Positions 25,301-37,830 of a stretch of 64,000 nt of DNA are shown here, one piece after another; position 1 is the stretch's first letter, and each line of letters opens with the position of its first letter. The stretch spans positions 30,467,364 to 30,531,363 of the forward strand of contig NC_068977.1 of assembly GCF_016808095.1 (NCBI RefSeq). The letters are read 5' to 3'. Source of the DNA: Vigna angularis. Lineage: Eukaryota; Streptophyta; Magnoliopsida; Fabales; Fabaceae. The notes below the pieces were generated by a model. The model was given only the letters and a program-made list of their open reading frames with translations. It ran no database searches and was not told the origin of the DNA. The position numbers were made by a program, and so were the translations under genes.

Positions 25301-28300
25301 CTGATCCATTTTTTATCAAAACTAAATACAGATTCCATCTCACAAAGAGCTAGAACTTTTATTTTATAGTTTATAAATACATAATTGAGACAAGATAGTA
25401 AATATTAATATTCTCTTCACTCACCATGAACAAACGTAAAATCTTTTACATGCCTCATATCCAAGTCACGGAGGTTTATCATATAAGATGACTCAACTCG
25501 GGCAGCAACTGCTCCTGAAAATCCCAAGGCATCATCGTCCCCAACTAAACCAGAACCAGCCTGACAAAAACAAAATACAAGAATAAAATGATTAAAAGAC
25601 AATAAAAAATATAATACATAAAGAAATTTTTTCAAGATAAATAAACTAAAAAAATGAATCACAGTTGATTTTAAATGTTAGGCGGATAACAGAATGCAAA
25701 GCTGGGTTACAACAGGTTGTTTGCATCATAGTTACTTAATTGAAAATTATTAAACAAAAGGTCAGGTAGCCTGGTAAGCCCAAAAATTGGATCCCATTTT
25801 TCTTCTGCATTAATATGCACGTACAATCACTGCATTAATATAACACTATCCTAAAAATAAGGCATTATCTTTAATTAAAAGCACCAGATCACTGCTCATG
25901 TAGCATTGCAATGGTACCTAGCTATCTTAATTCCGAATCCAATCAAAACTACTAAAACGGCATGGGAAATTTATCCAAAAGACCTAAATCCTCACAGGAA
26001 ATCCAGCTTTTCTAGTTTTATTAAAAGTGAAATGTCCACACCATAAATGTCTTACTGCTGTGTAGATATTTTAATAAAAGAAATATTTTTTAGGAACAAA
26101 GTAGAGACAGATATACAAGAGAATAAGAAATTCTTAAAAACTATATAGAGTGACATAATACAGTGAGATATTATACAGAGACAATTGAATTACAGAAACC
26201 CGACCAGTGAAAGAAAATTAGAAAAAGAAAGCTCCCATAAAACTGTCTAACAACTAGAACATCATTCAAATGGCATGTTCTTGTTGGAGATCCAACATCA
26301 AATTGAGATATGATTAAATTATAGTATATAAATAAGTATAAATCTCACCTTATTAACTAGTTTTGTAAGGTAGAGTTAGGCTTAAAATATACTTTCCACA
26401 ATAGATTCAGAGTTTATTCTACTCAGATTTGTTAGGTCTATTGTCTTATCTGCTATTAAATCACCCACAAATATCTAGTCACGTGCTCAAGATATTTAGT
26501 CCTCAGTATGAGAGAGAGTGTTGAAAATCTAGCATCAATAAAAAGATATGGCCAAATTAAGGTATATAAATGGGTTATGCGTCGGTTTTATGAGATTGAA
26601 TTAAATTTTTATGAGATTGAATTAAATTTAAAGTCCACTTTCTAAGAGTTACTAAAGGTGTGGACCAAGAGATTACCACCCATAGGAACTCCTCGATAGG
26701 TCAATTGCAGTTTATGTAATTGAAATCCCACAAATAGACGAAAACAGATAAAGATTGTTTAACCCTGAAAGGTTGATTTGTAGCCTTGAAATAATTTTAA
26801 ACAACCTAAGCATGGAAAGAGAATTAAGAAAACAAATGACATTTAGTTATAATAACGGGACAGAATCCAGCAAATTGAAGATGTGATACTAAAACATCCT
26901 AAGAGCCCATTGATGTCAAATAAATCAAGGCACAAAACACAGTGAAGGGAAGCCTTTGCATAGTTTACAAATCCACAACAAATCATTAGAATCAATCCTT
27001 TTATGTAATAGAAATTCAAATGAAAGATGTTGCCTTGGATGGAACCTTGGACTTTCAAAAGAGGTGTACAAAACAGATTTATTCCTATTTGGAGAAAAAA
27101 TTAGAGGAATTTAAAACAGAACCTGCAACAGCATGACTAGACACCCTAAAACTTGAACCCAAATCCTACTTTCTGGTGCACACGCAAGAAAAAATAATGG
27201 ATATTTCAAGGAAGTTCCCTTTAAAGACATGTAAAGAGATTGGGCATTTTAGGCTATCCCTTCTATATCTAGTGAACAATGATTATTTTTAATAAACAGG
27301 TAAAAAATATTAGTATGTAATAAAGTGTTTAAATTCACAAGGTAAAGAGGAAAAACCTGAGTGGCCTTTAGTATTATCATTTGCAAATCATATACAAGAG
27401 CTCCACCACACCTGCCTTGAGGATCAACCTTTACCACTGGTCCTCTTGCAAATTGTTCTCTTCCTCTTTTCAGATGAAGCCACTCTGGACCCTCAAAACA
27501 ATGTAAAGAACTAGGAGGTAGAAACAAGAGTTAAAGACAAGACATAAACTAAATCCTTTACACAAGAGATATGATTTTGATGTAAAATGACTTGGATTCT
27601 GATTCTCAAATGAGTACTGGCATGCTACAGGTCAATGAACAACTGTTTTATGTTATACTCAACACCCTATCCGTAAACAACAAAACAAAAAGAAATGGCA
27701 ACAGCTTGCTTTATGCAAGCCCTGTACATCTTCCATATTCAATCCCTCCAAAAGACAATGGTAAACTTATATCACTGCATTCAAATATCACCAAAATAAA
27801 AACATTTCTCTCTTTACACCTTGAAGTAAAACAAACATAACAATAGTTACAGCTCATCACAATACCAATCCTTTCCATAAGCAGGCCACATGGAGGTTTT
27901 GATTAGAACTGTTTAATACAGAAAACATCTTGATGAGAGTATTCAACCTAGTCTTCTACCCTACAATGTTGAACTACAATGTCCGCACACCCACTCATAA
28001 CATTCCAAATAGAATACGATATCTCTGCAGTTCAACTAAGTAGCTAACCATTTTAATAATATCAACCAAGTAGCACAAAATGTGTATAGTAAGAGTATAA
28101 CAAAGAGTTGGATAAATCCATTTTCAATGGAACTCCTAACAAATTTGAAGGCTATTTTTTTTTCATTAATGATTCTTTTCACTTTTAGTTCACAGAATTA
28201 TGGAGCCACATATGACATTACTAATAACATAATTTAACAAAAGAAAAGCAAATGTTGTTCACAATTTAATTTAAACTATGCACTCACCTCGTCCGAAGTC

Positions 28301-31182
28301 CATGAATAGAATCATCATACTCGAGAACTGAAATCTTTGCATCTGCAAAAGTTAAGATGATAGAGTCTCTCTTCCTAGAAGCATCACCACCTCCAATGCT
28401 CAACACGGCCATGGTTTCAACATTACCATGCAACCTGGATCATATGTATAATAGCATGTGTCAGGTAAGATGCCCAAATCAATCACTAAATCCAATAGAT
28501 TAAACAAGCAAATGATCAAGGTCATGTCCAACATTTCCATTATCATCAAGGAAATCCATGAGACTATCACTAACTAAATTCCCTTAACCCAATCCATACA
28601 ATACTTAATGAAAATAAAACAAAATAAATTTTCTAAACATCACATAAAACTTGAGTCTGTCAGTAAAAACAATGGCTAAAAGAAGCAAGAGCAATCTACT
28701 CAATATTCCGGTGCCTTCAAGGAAACCCACTTGATGACCACTAATATACATACCTATCAATTATAAAACAATATTTAAGAAAATATAAATATTTACAAAT
28801 TTCACATTTTATGTTCCAGCATCAGCCACACGGTTAGACTTTTACATTGTGGCATAAGATGCTCCACACTCAACTCCATCAGAAAATTCAGCAAACTGAC
28901 AAAGCTGAACATTATTCCAGTCTAAATCCCAGCACCATTAACCAAACACTTACAATTATCACAAACTTTATTGTCACTACTGAATCCACAACATACCTAT
29001 CAGTTGCTATGAGAACTTAAAAATATAAGCTCTTTTATTCACTACCCTTTTATTTAATCACACAGGTGTACTCAGTGTTATCAATTAATGGCCATGGCGG
29101 AAAGCAAAGGATTCATTGTAGGCCATCATAACAAGGTGTTGGCAAATCAGGTTTTCTGTAGCAGCACACCAGCTGCCTTGGGCATTACAGAAATCAAGCC
29201 ACACCTCCATCATAAGAAAAAAAAAAGATCTGGGTCAGCCCAACCCAGACCGAAGGAAAAAGAAACCCTAATTTCGTTTTTCATAAATGTTTTGGATTCT
29301 TATACCCAACCCAAACCCAATAAATTGTTTATAAGATTTTTAAAAAGGAACTTTAAGTTTAACACAATATTTCAAAACCAACATGGTATAATGAGATTTG
29401 TACTCACTTATATATTATAATTTGATATTATTCCTAATTGATGTGGCATCTCCAACATACCCCCTTCATGCTGAGAATTGGACATCTCAAGCATGAAACA
29501 AAGAAAAACTCAATAGTAGGTGACACGAGTCCAAACAAACTTGAAAAGGATAGACTTTGAATAGCTCTAATACCATCTTAAAAGTGAGCTTTAAAAGTAA
29601 CTCAACCTCACAAAATCAACTTAGTAAGAAGAAGTTTACATCCACTTATCTACTATAATTTAGTCTTATCTCTAGTCAATCTGGTCTTCGAAACATACTT
29701 GTATGCATATACTGTATTCTCTTTTTGTCTGTAATGCTTCTACTATAATCTGTTATGCCTCCTGGTATATATTTATAGAGGACTTTTAGGTGTTCCCAAT
29801 AGTTGTTGATAATGATAACACTGTGGGTGTACTTCTTCGGAGACAATCTTGTTTGCGGCAGGGTTGAACTCTAAATGTGAACATAAGCAACTCAAACTTT
29901 GATCTGCTACGTTGTACGTACTAATCCCTACAACAAGACCCAACCCCTGAATTCCACTAAATCCTCACAGCCTCCCCTGAACTGCAACAGTAAATTCAGC
30001 AAACTAACAAAGCTGCAAATAACCAAATCTACATCCCTGCACCATTAACCAAGCACATACAATTATCACACACTAAATCACCACTACTCAATCCACAATG
30101 TACCATCAATTGCAAACAAGAACTAAAAAACAGCTAAGAAACAAAAACTGGCTTATGGACCACGGTTTTCTTTCTAATTTCTCATATGTATACACAACCA
30201 TATTTGAGTACAGTCAGAACCTCTATGTGAGAAACCTCTCTCGATGGAAAATCAAACCTTCGTTTGCCACATTGTCAGGAGAACTAACCCCTCCCATGAA
30301 ATTCTAGTAAATCACACAACAATCATGGGCCAAATGTCTAGTTCAGATCATTTCCAAGAAACTAATTGCTATTTTCACTATTTCTTTAAAATAAGCTAAT
30401 CCGATCACAATTCCTCCAGAACAAGTGAACAAAACACTAAATGTGCGCACCTCTTTCAACGGCAATTGGAACCTTGTTAGTTGTTCGCCACATTATAGAA
30501 ATTAACCCCTTACGCTAGAATCAACCAAGCCACTATTGGCACTAAACATTCTAAATTCCAGCAAGTCCATACAACGACCACAGCTCAAATGTCTAGTCCA
30601 GATCATTTCGAGTAATCGCTATTTTTACTAATTTTTAAATAAACTAATCTAATCAAAATGCAGACTCCAGAACAAGTGAACAAACACTCTATGGGAGCAC
30701 CTCTCTCGACGGGAATGCAACCTCGTTAGTTGCTCGCCGCTGCAAATTCACACCACTACCCTACACAGCTCAAAATGTTTGGTCCCGACGAAATAATCGC
30801 TTATTATAATTTCTCAAAAATGAGCTAATCTAAGCACAATTCAAATTCCAAAACAGATAAGCGGACAGAGGCGAAACCTGTAGTGGCACACGAGCTCAAG
30901 TGAGGCTCCCTCGATTCCATCAAGGAGAGTACCGCGGCGGGGGTCGGTGGCCTTGGTCGGCTGGTCCTCTTGGATGCGTACGGTGTAGACCTCGAGGACG
31001 TTGGCGGCGGTGACGACGAGGTTTGGGAGGGGGCCGACGCGGCTAGGGCGGGAGGACCACTCGGCGTCTAGGTCGTCGGCCTGGAGCGAAACGGATTCGG
31101 CACGTGAGTGCGTGAGGAAGCCGGCGGCGCAGTTGTCGATTCCAGTGGACCACTGCATCATCTTGTACGCCGCGAAACTCAT
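7389..31182 (-). CDS. CPSF160: Cleavage and polyadenylation specificity factor subunit 1 (CPSF160)
   Basis: CPSF160 is the nuclear scaffold of the CPSF complex that helps read the AAUAAA signal and licenses mRNA cleavage and polyadenylation. Twenty-six exons (5'->3', coordinates high to low) have GT-AG borders and join in phase to 1445 codons; the Arabidopsis protein is about 1440 aa: 30878-31182, 28288-28434, 27357-27510, 25425-25560, 24271-24416, 23613-23708, 23440-23492, 23115-23246, 21253-21304, 21021-21140, 20675-20806, 20376-20504, 20095-20172, 19617-19757, 18568-18662, 18099-18295, 17073-17851, 11423-11503, 11270-11335, 11105-11182, 10189-10416, 9980-10111, 9723-9899, 9225-9410, 7875-8257, 7389-7503. 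Recognisable stretches are the start MSFAAYKMMQW, SLHCFEGPEWLHLKRGRE, the NLS-like SKRLRRSPS near residue 457, CTLYHDKGPEPWLRK, and the C-terminal CPSF_A region (SGPKIILHKWNGTELNG, DSIVDCELLC). The protein is expected to be a three-beta-propeller DDB1-like fold. Introns 1, 3, 8 and 17 carry mobile elements. The coding frame looks intact. Exon ends were placed by eye. Confidence 0.95.
11423..11503 (-). other. CPSF160: CPSF160 exon 18, first exon after the LTR insertion
   Basis: This 27-codon exon (LCDGSIVAFTVLHNVN at its start) has acceptor CAG ending at 11504 and a GT donor after 11423. Intron 17, upstream of it in the gene (11504-17072, 5569 bp), holds the 5.2-kb LTR element; without that element and one target repeat the intron would be about 400 bp. 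Correct splicing must therefore skip the whole element. Confidence 0.9.
11748..12077 (-). repeat. 3' LTR of the gypsy element (330 bp)
   Basis: It aligns to 16583-16911 with only three single-base differences, all transitions, and one 1-base indel by eye. In element sense it carries a TATA-like TATAAAAGG and ends in CA. It includes the perfect 20-bp palindrome CTAACTGCCTTGGCAGTTAG at 12011-12030. Such an LTR in the sense direction of a host gene can supply promoter and poly(A) signals. Confidence 0.97.
12120..16539 (-). pseudogene. Broken gag-pol of the gypsy element
   Basis: Likely start ATG is at 16539. Visible parts in order: gag; CCHC-like knuckle CFRCGGPFAPSHRC; protease core LIDSGASHNFIG; RT with FCVDYRALN and VFFDDILVY; an RNase H start ending near FVVHTD; integrase zinc region (HSGVFRTYRKIAQS, CVICQQHK); integrase core (VVVDRLSKYSHF, VSDRDPLF, AYHPETDGQTE). 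In-frame stops lie at 16417-16419, 14203-14205, 13708-13710, 13651-13653 and 13513-13515. The frame also shifts near 13438 (a G run), near 13132 (between the integrase zinc region and core) and near 12130 at the C terminus. No full polyprotein can be made from this copy. Confidence 0.93.
16583..16911 (-). repeat. 5' LTR of the gypsy element (329 bp)
   Basis: Partner of 11748-12077, starting TGTTAGGG on the minus strand directly beside the ATCTA repeat at 16912-16916. The same 20-bp palindrome sits at 16845-16864. It lies about 160 bp downstream of the CPSF160 exon 17 donor, so a CPSF160 pre-mRNA meets this LTR first. Confidence 0.97.
22205..22370. repeat. GAATC repeat with alternating 21/20-bp spacing
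   Basis: Seven successive units start with GAATC at 22205, 22226, 22246, 22267, 22287, 22308 and 22328, followed by a decayed eighth (TAATC). Unit lengths alternate 21, 20, 21, 20, 21, 20, 21, a 41-bp dimer period. The bases after GAATC vary, with GAATCAGTTT/TC and GAATCAATT types. Confidence 0.8.
22483..22640 (+). repeat. Tandem doublet with tRNA-like A and B boxes (SINE-like heads)
   Basis: Two similar units of about 80 bp follow each other. Each has TGGCTTGGTGG (22484-22494 and 22567-22577), matching a pol III A box, and GATTCAACTCC / GGTTCAACTCC (22528-22538 and 22610-22620), matching a B box apart from one base. Box spacing is about 43 bp in both. No clear body or poly(A)/T tail is visible, so this may be a duplicated tRNA-derived SINE head or a chance tRNA-like duplication. 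Confidence 0.5.
22843..23084. repeat. Tandem duplication beside CPSF160 exon 8
   Basis: An 88-bp segment at 22843-22930 (AAGTCAGTTGGAGTGTACTC..AAGAATGTGAA) recurs at 22998-23084 with scattered differences, giving a 155-bp period. The second copy ends about 30 bp from the exon 8 donor (after 23115), so the duplication sits in the splice-proximal part of intron 8. Confidence 0.85.
26282..26640 (+). mobile_element. TRIM-like mini LTR element in CPSF160 intron 3
   Basis: Left repeat starts TGTTGGAGATCCAACATC at 26282; right repeat starts TGTTGAAAATCTAGCATC at 26519. Both go on with ..ATATGATTAAATTATAG/ATGGCCAAATTAAGG..TATATAAATAAG/GGG. A purine tract (about 26507-26518) precedes the right repeat, and the primer-site position has only a decayed TTCAGAG. 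It looks like the same family as the intron 1 element, but it is antisense to CPSF160. Boundaries on the right are approximate. Confidence 0.6.
29337..29697 (-). mobile_element. TRIM-like mini LTR element in CPSF160 intron 1
   Basis: Two diverged direct repeats of about 120 bp (about 29337-29458 and 29578-29697) share the order CACTTAT..ATTATAATTT..TCTC/CCTA..GAT/AATCTGG..AACATA. Between them, read on the minus strand, is GATGGTATTAGAGC (29564-29577), close to the initiator-Met primer site TGGTATCAGAGC. A G-rich tract (minus strand, about 29459-29468) precedes the other repeat as a polypurine tract would. There is no coding capacity. The copy is old, judging by LTR divergence. Confidence 0.65.
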
Positions 31183-31964
31183 GGTTGAAGGAGACGCGCG
31201 AGATTCAAATTCGGAACTGAAACGGTTAAAGAGAAAAGGATTGGATTATGTTGTTGGAGCTTAAACCCTCGATTAGGGTTTAGGTTTGGCGGGACTCAGT
31301 ATTTCTGTGAGTCCCCTCACTCTGATATCTGCCAGTGTAGCTCACTCTCCGCGGCGAGGGAAAGAATTTGAGTTTGGCTGGAAAATATTTTGGAAGAATT
31401 TAACAACAAAAAAAAAGTCAGTGACATTTTATAATTATTAATACACGTGTTTGTTTTACTTTTGTTGAATTAAAATTAATGTAAATACTAGCTTAAAATT
31501 TGATATGTATGTATTTAAATGATTTATTTACTTTTATGTTATTGTGTTATAATTTAATAATTGAGAAAATAAATATAATGCGAAAGAATATAACTTTTAG
31601 AAGTTATAAAAAATTAAAAATAAAAACTTTAAAAAGTGAATGAAAATCAAATTTGAGGGTTATTGTATAAGGTAAAATAAAACTAAAGAAAATAAGAAAA
31701 GTGATTTTACGTTAAAGGGTGTATTAAAAGGAATCTAGTTTATATAGTTTTACGTTAGTATGGTAACAACTTAGAAAATAAATTATTAGAGTTGTTAGGT
31801 GTTTCAAAATAATAAAATTGATTATTTTATTGTTAAAAAAATTAATAATATAAAAAAATTTATAAATGTGTCTTGTAATCTAAAATATTAATCATTTCTA
31901 TAATATTCAATTATGTTAGTTTTCTCTTTCTTTTAAGAGTTCTAATTCTTGAGACATGTGTTTG
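31183..31964. other. CPSF160 5' leader and promoter region, no other gene
   Basis: The first about 150 bp upstream of the CPSF160 ATG (31182) are less AT-rich and should hold the 5' UTR and core promoter. No clear TATA box was identified. Beyond about 31390 the sequence is AT-rich with no recognisable gene. Confidence 0.5.
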
Positions 31965-32465
31965 TGTTGGGTATCTAAGTGTGAGTTCAAGTCTCACATT
32001 GGATAGAAATAAGAAAGTAGAGCAGTATATAAAGATAAAAGACCCATTAACCCATTGCCTTAAGATTCTGGGTAAAGAGTGGTGTTGATCCCTTATATAG
32101 TTAGCTCAGATGTTATTGGTGTTTGTGTAACCCATAGGGAACCTCCTCCTCGATAGACCCAACAATGGTATCAGAGCCAGGTTTGTCTTGGTGATCGGCT
32201 CAGACGAGTATAATAATCCCTATACCGAAAGTCTTCTTGGCAAAGGGTATCTAGGTCAGCGAACTCACCCTTGAGGGGGAGATGTTGGGTATCAAAGTGT
32301 GAGTCCAAGTCCCACATTGGATAGAAATGATAAAGTAGAGCAGTATATAAAGACGAAAGACTAAGGTTTTGGGTAAAGAGTGGTGTCGATCCCTTATATA
32401 GTTGGCTCAGATGTTATTGGTGTTTGTGTAACCCACAGGGAACCTCCTCCTCGATAGACCCAACA
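31965..32465 (+). mobile_element. TRIM (miniature LTR retrotransposon), 501 bp
   Basis: LTRs at 31965-32164 and 32283-32465 both start TGTTGGGTATC and end GATAGACCCAACA. The left copy keeps about 17 extra bases (CCCATTAACCCATTGCC region). The primer site TGGTATCAGAGCC starts at 32166, one base after the left LTR, and fits initiator tRNA-Met. The purine tract TTGAGGGGGAGA (32271-32282) abuts the right LTR. The internal part is 118 bp and non-coding. Flanks GTTTG and GTAGG are only partly alike, so the target duplication has decayed or is absent. Confidence 0.92.
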
Positions 32466-35400
32466 GTAGGTACTTAAATGATCACGGCGACAAAACCTTA
32501 ATTTATAACTGATTGGTTTTATCTTCAGAGTAAGTTAGTTTTTATCCTTCTTATTTGTTTCGCTATTTTAATAGGCATGCGAGTTTAGTGTCATTGCATG
32601 TAGCATCCATCTTTTATTCTAAGTTTCTTGTTGATCAGTGGTCTTAAAGACCTACCTTGATCACGATTTTATGGTCTATAGGTACAGATAGAGCTATCTT
32701 AGTTGAGGCAGGAATAGTTTGCTTTGTAGAGCTTTCCAACCAGGTAATGAAAGTTAATATTGTCCTTAATTTTGTGTTGAGATGTATGAATTTAGGTTTG
32801 ATATGTTGTGAGAAATTATGTTTGGTTGAATATGTTATAATTGAGTTTATTGTTGAATGATGTTTGTATATTGATGAATATTGTTGGGTATGCTTGAGAA
32901 TTTGTACTAGTTTGAACATTTGATGATGTTGTGTTGGAGTTTAATTAGGTACAAAACTAATGTAGGATTGTAGGTAGTTAAAAGGAAGTGTTGTGGGGCT
33001 CTTTTTAGTTTAAATTGGGTTTTTTGGTAGGTGAAATTATCGAGGAATGACTTTGTGTGATAACTGATGTTAGAGATTGGTATTAGAGGCATTTAAAACT
33101 TGTACAAAACCTTAGATAACAAAAAGGATGATGTAAATTGGAGAATGTTGAATTCGTGAGAGTTGTAGGCTAGTTTAGTGTCAGGTAGGAGTTTTTATAG
33201 GTGAGATTTTAAGATAAGGGTAGGAGGGGGAATCTTGAAGTTTAAAATTTGTTTCTAGGTTATTTAAGACTTGTTTAGAAGTTACGTTTACCAAATTGTG
33301 ACGAGGAATAAGTAGGAATGAATTTTGAGCTTTATAATGGTGTTTTAGTTGAGTGAGTTAGAAATTCATGGGAAAACAAGACTAATAGAGTTTAAGGTTA
33401 GTCATAAACACTTGGATGAATTTAATTAAGGTTTGGAATAGCAAATGGGAGTTGTAGATGCTTATGGAGGTATGAGAGTTATAACATTTGAGGTTGAAGG
33501 GCGTAAATTTTGTAAAATTGATGTTTTGTAGACTAGCGGGGCGAGTAGAGGGGTCGTTGGGTGATTAATGTTGATGTTTGGCAATGGATCTCAGAGGTTG
33601 GGTAAGATTTCTTGTTGGGATGAGGAAGCTCTTTGTTTGCACTCTCACTGGGCGTTAGAGAGTAGCTTGTTAGGCGAGCAATTCAGTGTTGAGCGCTAGA
33701 ATCTGACGTCAGGCGCCCCATGTGCATGTTTTATTTTTTTTTTTCTATTGCTTATGAATGGAAATGTTTTGATACTTTGAAGTTTGTTCAGTAATATAAA
33801 TTAAACTATATGATAGGTTAAGTATGTATTAAAGTATGGTTTAAAAAGAGTTTCTAAGATGAAATTCTTGATGGATGATTCAAGTAATGTATGTATTATT
33901 GTAGGAGCTCAATATTTAGGGTTATCGTGATACTCTAACGGTCATTCATTCTCAAGTAGAAAGGGGTGGGGCATATAATGAGAGTAGCATAAGGTCCTAG
34001 TTTAGGGGCTTCATCTTGGCTTAAGGAGTTTAACGAACTAACCTTGTGTGTGGTATGGCGAAACTCATTGACAATGACTTTGCAAAGCAATAGAGACCAC
34101 CATAAGTGCACACAACATTAACTCCGTGTTTAAGTGTTATGATATGTTTAAGTGTTATGCTTAGTTTGAAGGTTAAGATATTATATGCCAATTTATGAAC
34201 TCCATGTTTTATTCTATTAACATTAACTTACTCTTTTTGTGTTGTTTGTTGTTTGTGCTTGTTGTATGAATTTGAAATGATCACTTGACGAATGTGAGCA
34301 GAGGGAGGTGAGCAAATAGTGGAGCAAACCCTAGGGGCGAGGGTTCAGTTGTATAGTTTGCTTAGTATGACTAATGTTATCTTTTGAGTCGTAAAATAAG
34401 AAACCTTTTATATAAGAGTAGATAGTTTAAAAAGTAGAGTTTTGTATATAAACTCGACTTATATGTTTTGGATAACTGTATATACACTTTTATATACTTT
34501 CTATGTGATTAATTGTTCTAATTTTATTGAATGTGTGATATTTCCTTAATAGTGTTTACACTATTTAAATGAGATATTATAATTGTGATTGAATTTTTTG
34601 TGATATTAAACATTATTATCTGAATTAATTTTGAGAATAAATTGAAATAAAAACAATTAAAAATAATTAATTTTGTTAATTGTTGGTAAAAATGAAAAGA
34701 GTTAATCGATAAAACAAAAACCCCAATTTAAACATGTGTTGATTTAAGCGTTGAGAGAAATTAATTTATTATGAATTATTAATTTTATGGATAAGCATTG
34801 TTTATAGATGATTTTTTTTTTTACTTTTGTTACGTTTATTTTGTTTTAATTAGATTTGTTAATAATTACTAACACGTACTTTCATTTACCTCCAGATACA
34901 ATATACCTAACATATCTACAAAACACATAAAGTAGCTAATATATAAGCATACTTGCTCACTTCATGAAAAATGTGGAAATCTTCAAAATTTAAGCAACAA
35001 CTCATAGTCATACAATACTTCTAAAGATGGTTAAAATAATTAACAACCCCCATAAAGTTCATTTCCAACAAGGGATTTAACCTCTAATAATAGTCAACAT
35101 TACATTTATAAGTTTAGCCTTCATAACATTGATCCAATATAAGAAGAGAAACATCTTTTATATTCACATATATTTTCTCCAAAATCCCTCAACAACACTA
35201 TCCACATTACATTTCACATAAATGATAGGAGATGATTTCCAAACAAACATATAAATAGGAGCCTTATCAACATGAATGTGGATATTAAATTTGTTATAAT
35301 TACAAAATCATCAATATCACTATTTAGAAAGATGAAGTGTCATGCTAACACCTTCTATAATAAGTTTTTTCTTTTTTAATTCGTACAAAAAATAACCCAA

Positions 35401-35468
35401 CTGTAAAATATTATTAAAATGTGTATTTCTATTAAAAACATGAAAAAGTCATTTTTCTAACACAAAAT
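32466..35468. other. Intergenic, degraded repeat-like, no gene
   Basis: No protein-like frame was found. A G/C-richer island at about 33640-33720 (GGCGTTAGAG, GAGCGCTAG, CAGGCGCCCC) and a stretch at about 33990-34380 look like remains of non-coding LTR-retroelement sequence, by general resemblance only. I could not find paired LTRs. From 34400 the sequence is plain AT-rich. Confidence 0.4.

Positions 35469-35522
<54 letters not shown>
35469..35522. repeat. (TA)n microsatellite left of foldback element
   Basis: TATATA run of about 50 bp directly before the left inverted repeat of the 35530-36646 element. Confidence 0.9.
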
Positions 35523-35527
<5 letters not shown>

Positions 35528-35529
35528 GG

Positions 35530-36646
35530 GGGTTTGCTAACACGCGTATGCCTATTTTTCAGTTGATATATTTTAGCAATGTGTACCGGGTTTTAGTAGA
35601 CAAAAATACCCTTATATATCATGGATCATAAGCTTTAAGGTTAATGATATTTTAATAATTTTCATTCTCAAAACTAAAAAAAGAAAAGAAACCCCAAACC
35701 CTTGCTCACCTCTCTCATTCCTCTAAACATTTTCTCTTTCATCTTTCTCACTCCAACATTTTATCTGTCGTCATCCTATGGTAGCCCCAACTAAAAAAAA
35801 TCAGAAACATTGGCTGTTAAACAATCTTACAAAAAATGATTTTATAATAAGTTTTCATTTTATAATTTTTGTCTTATCTAATTTTATCCAATTTTCACAA
35901 GCATAAAGGAATTGGTAATTGACTTGGAAAAAATCAGAAATACTCGCGGTTAAACAATTTCTTAAAAAAATGATTTTATAATGAGTTTTCATTTTATAAT
36001 TTTTGTCTTATCTAATTTTCACAAGCATAATGACATCAAAGGAATTGATAATTGGTCGGGGAAAAAAATCAGAAACACTTGTGTTAAATAATTTCTTACA
36101 AAAAATGATTTTATAATGAGTTTTCATTTTATAATTTTTGTCGTATATAATTATATCTAATTTTCATAAGCATAATGATATCTAAAGGAATTGGTAATTG
36201 GTTGGTAATTGGCCCTGGTTTTTTTAGAGGTGATTCAACCTATGCAAATGATGAAATTAGAGAGGTTAGTAAAGATGGTGAAATTGAAGAGATCTTGAAT
36301 GAAACTTTGCGTGAAGGTGAATATGTCAATGACTCAACTCTTTACAAAGGCAAATTGTTTAACGACAAGTGTTTCTGATTTTTTCAATTGGGGCTACACT
36401 AGGGATGATAGAGAAAATGTTGGAGTGAGAGAGATGAAAGAGAAAAGGTTGAGAGGAATGAGGGAGGTGAGCAAGGGTTCGGAGTTTCTTTTTTTTTTTT
36501 TAGTTTTGAGAAAAAAATTATTAAAATACCCTTAACCTTAAAACTTAAAATTCATGATATATAAAGATACTTTAGTCTACTAAAATCCGGTACAAATTAC
36601 TAAAATGTACCAACTGAAAATCAGACATTCGCACGTTAACAAACCC
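35530..36646. mobile_element. Foldback / Mutator-like element with ~280-bp inverted ends
   Basis: The left end GGGTTTGCTAACACGCG (35530) and the right end inverted GGGTTTGTTAACGTGCG (36646) begin inverted repeats that stay alignable to about 35812 and 36366. They share TTTTCAGTTG, GTACCGG, TTTTAGTAGAC, CTTGCTCACCTC and CACTCCAACATTTT. Long inverted ends of this kind suggest a Mutator-like element. TA microsatellites on both sides make a target duplication unreadable. Inside are three tandem about 130-bp units and then a 68-codon open frame at 36175-36378, ending LYKGKLFNDKCF. That frame is acidic and might be a MURA transposase N-terminal remnant, but this is weak. Confidence 0.8.
35799..36209. 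repeat. Three tandem ~130-bp units inside the foldback element
   Basis: Units begin near 35799, 35927 and 36061. Each runs AATCAGAAA..GTTAAACAAT/TTAAATAATT..ATGATTTTATAATGAGTT..TTTTGTCTTATCTAA..CACAAGCATAA..GGAATTGGTAATTG, with indels. The first part of the unit also occurs at the inner edge of the right inverted repeat, so the array seems to have grown from the inverted-repeat border. Confidence 0.8.
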
Positions 36647-36655
36647 ACACACACA

Positions 36656-37830
<1,175 letters not shown>

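Noticed and set aside
29088..29420. 110-codon plus-strand frame in CPSF160 intron 1
   Set aside because: Opposite strand, low complexity, partly overlapping the TRIM-like LTR; no protein resemblance.
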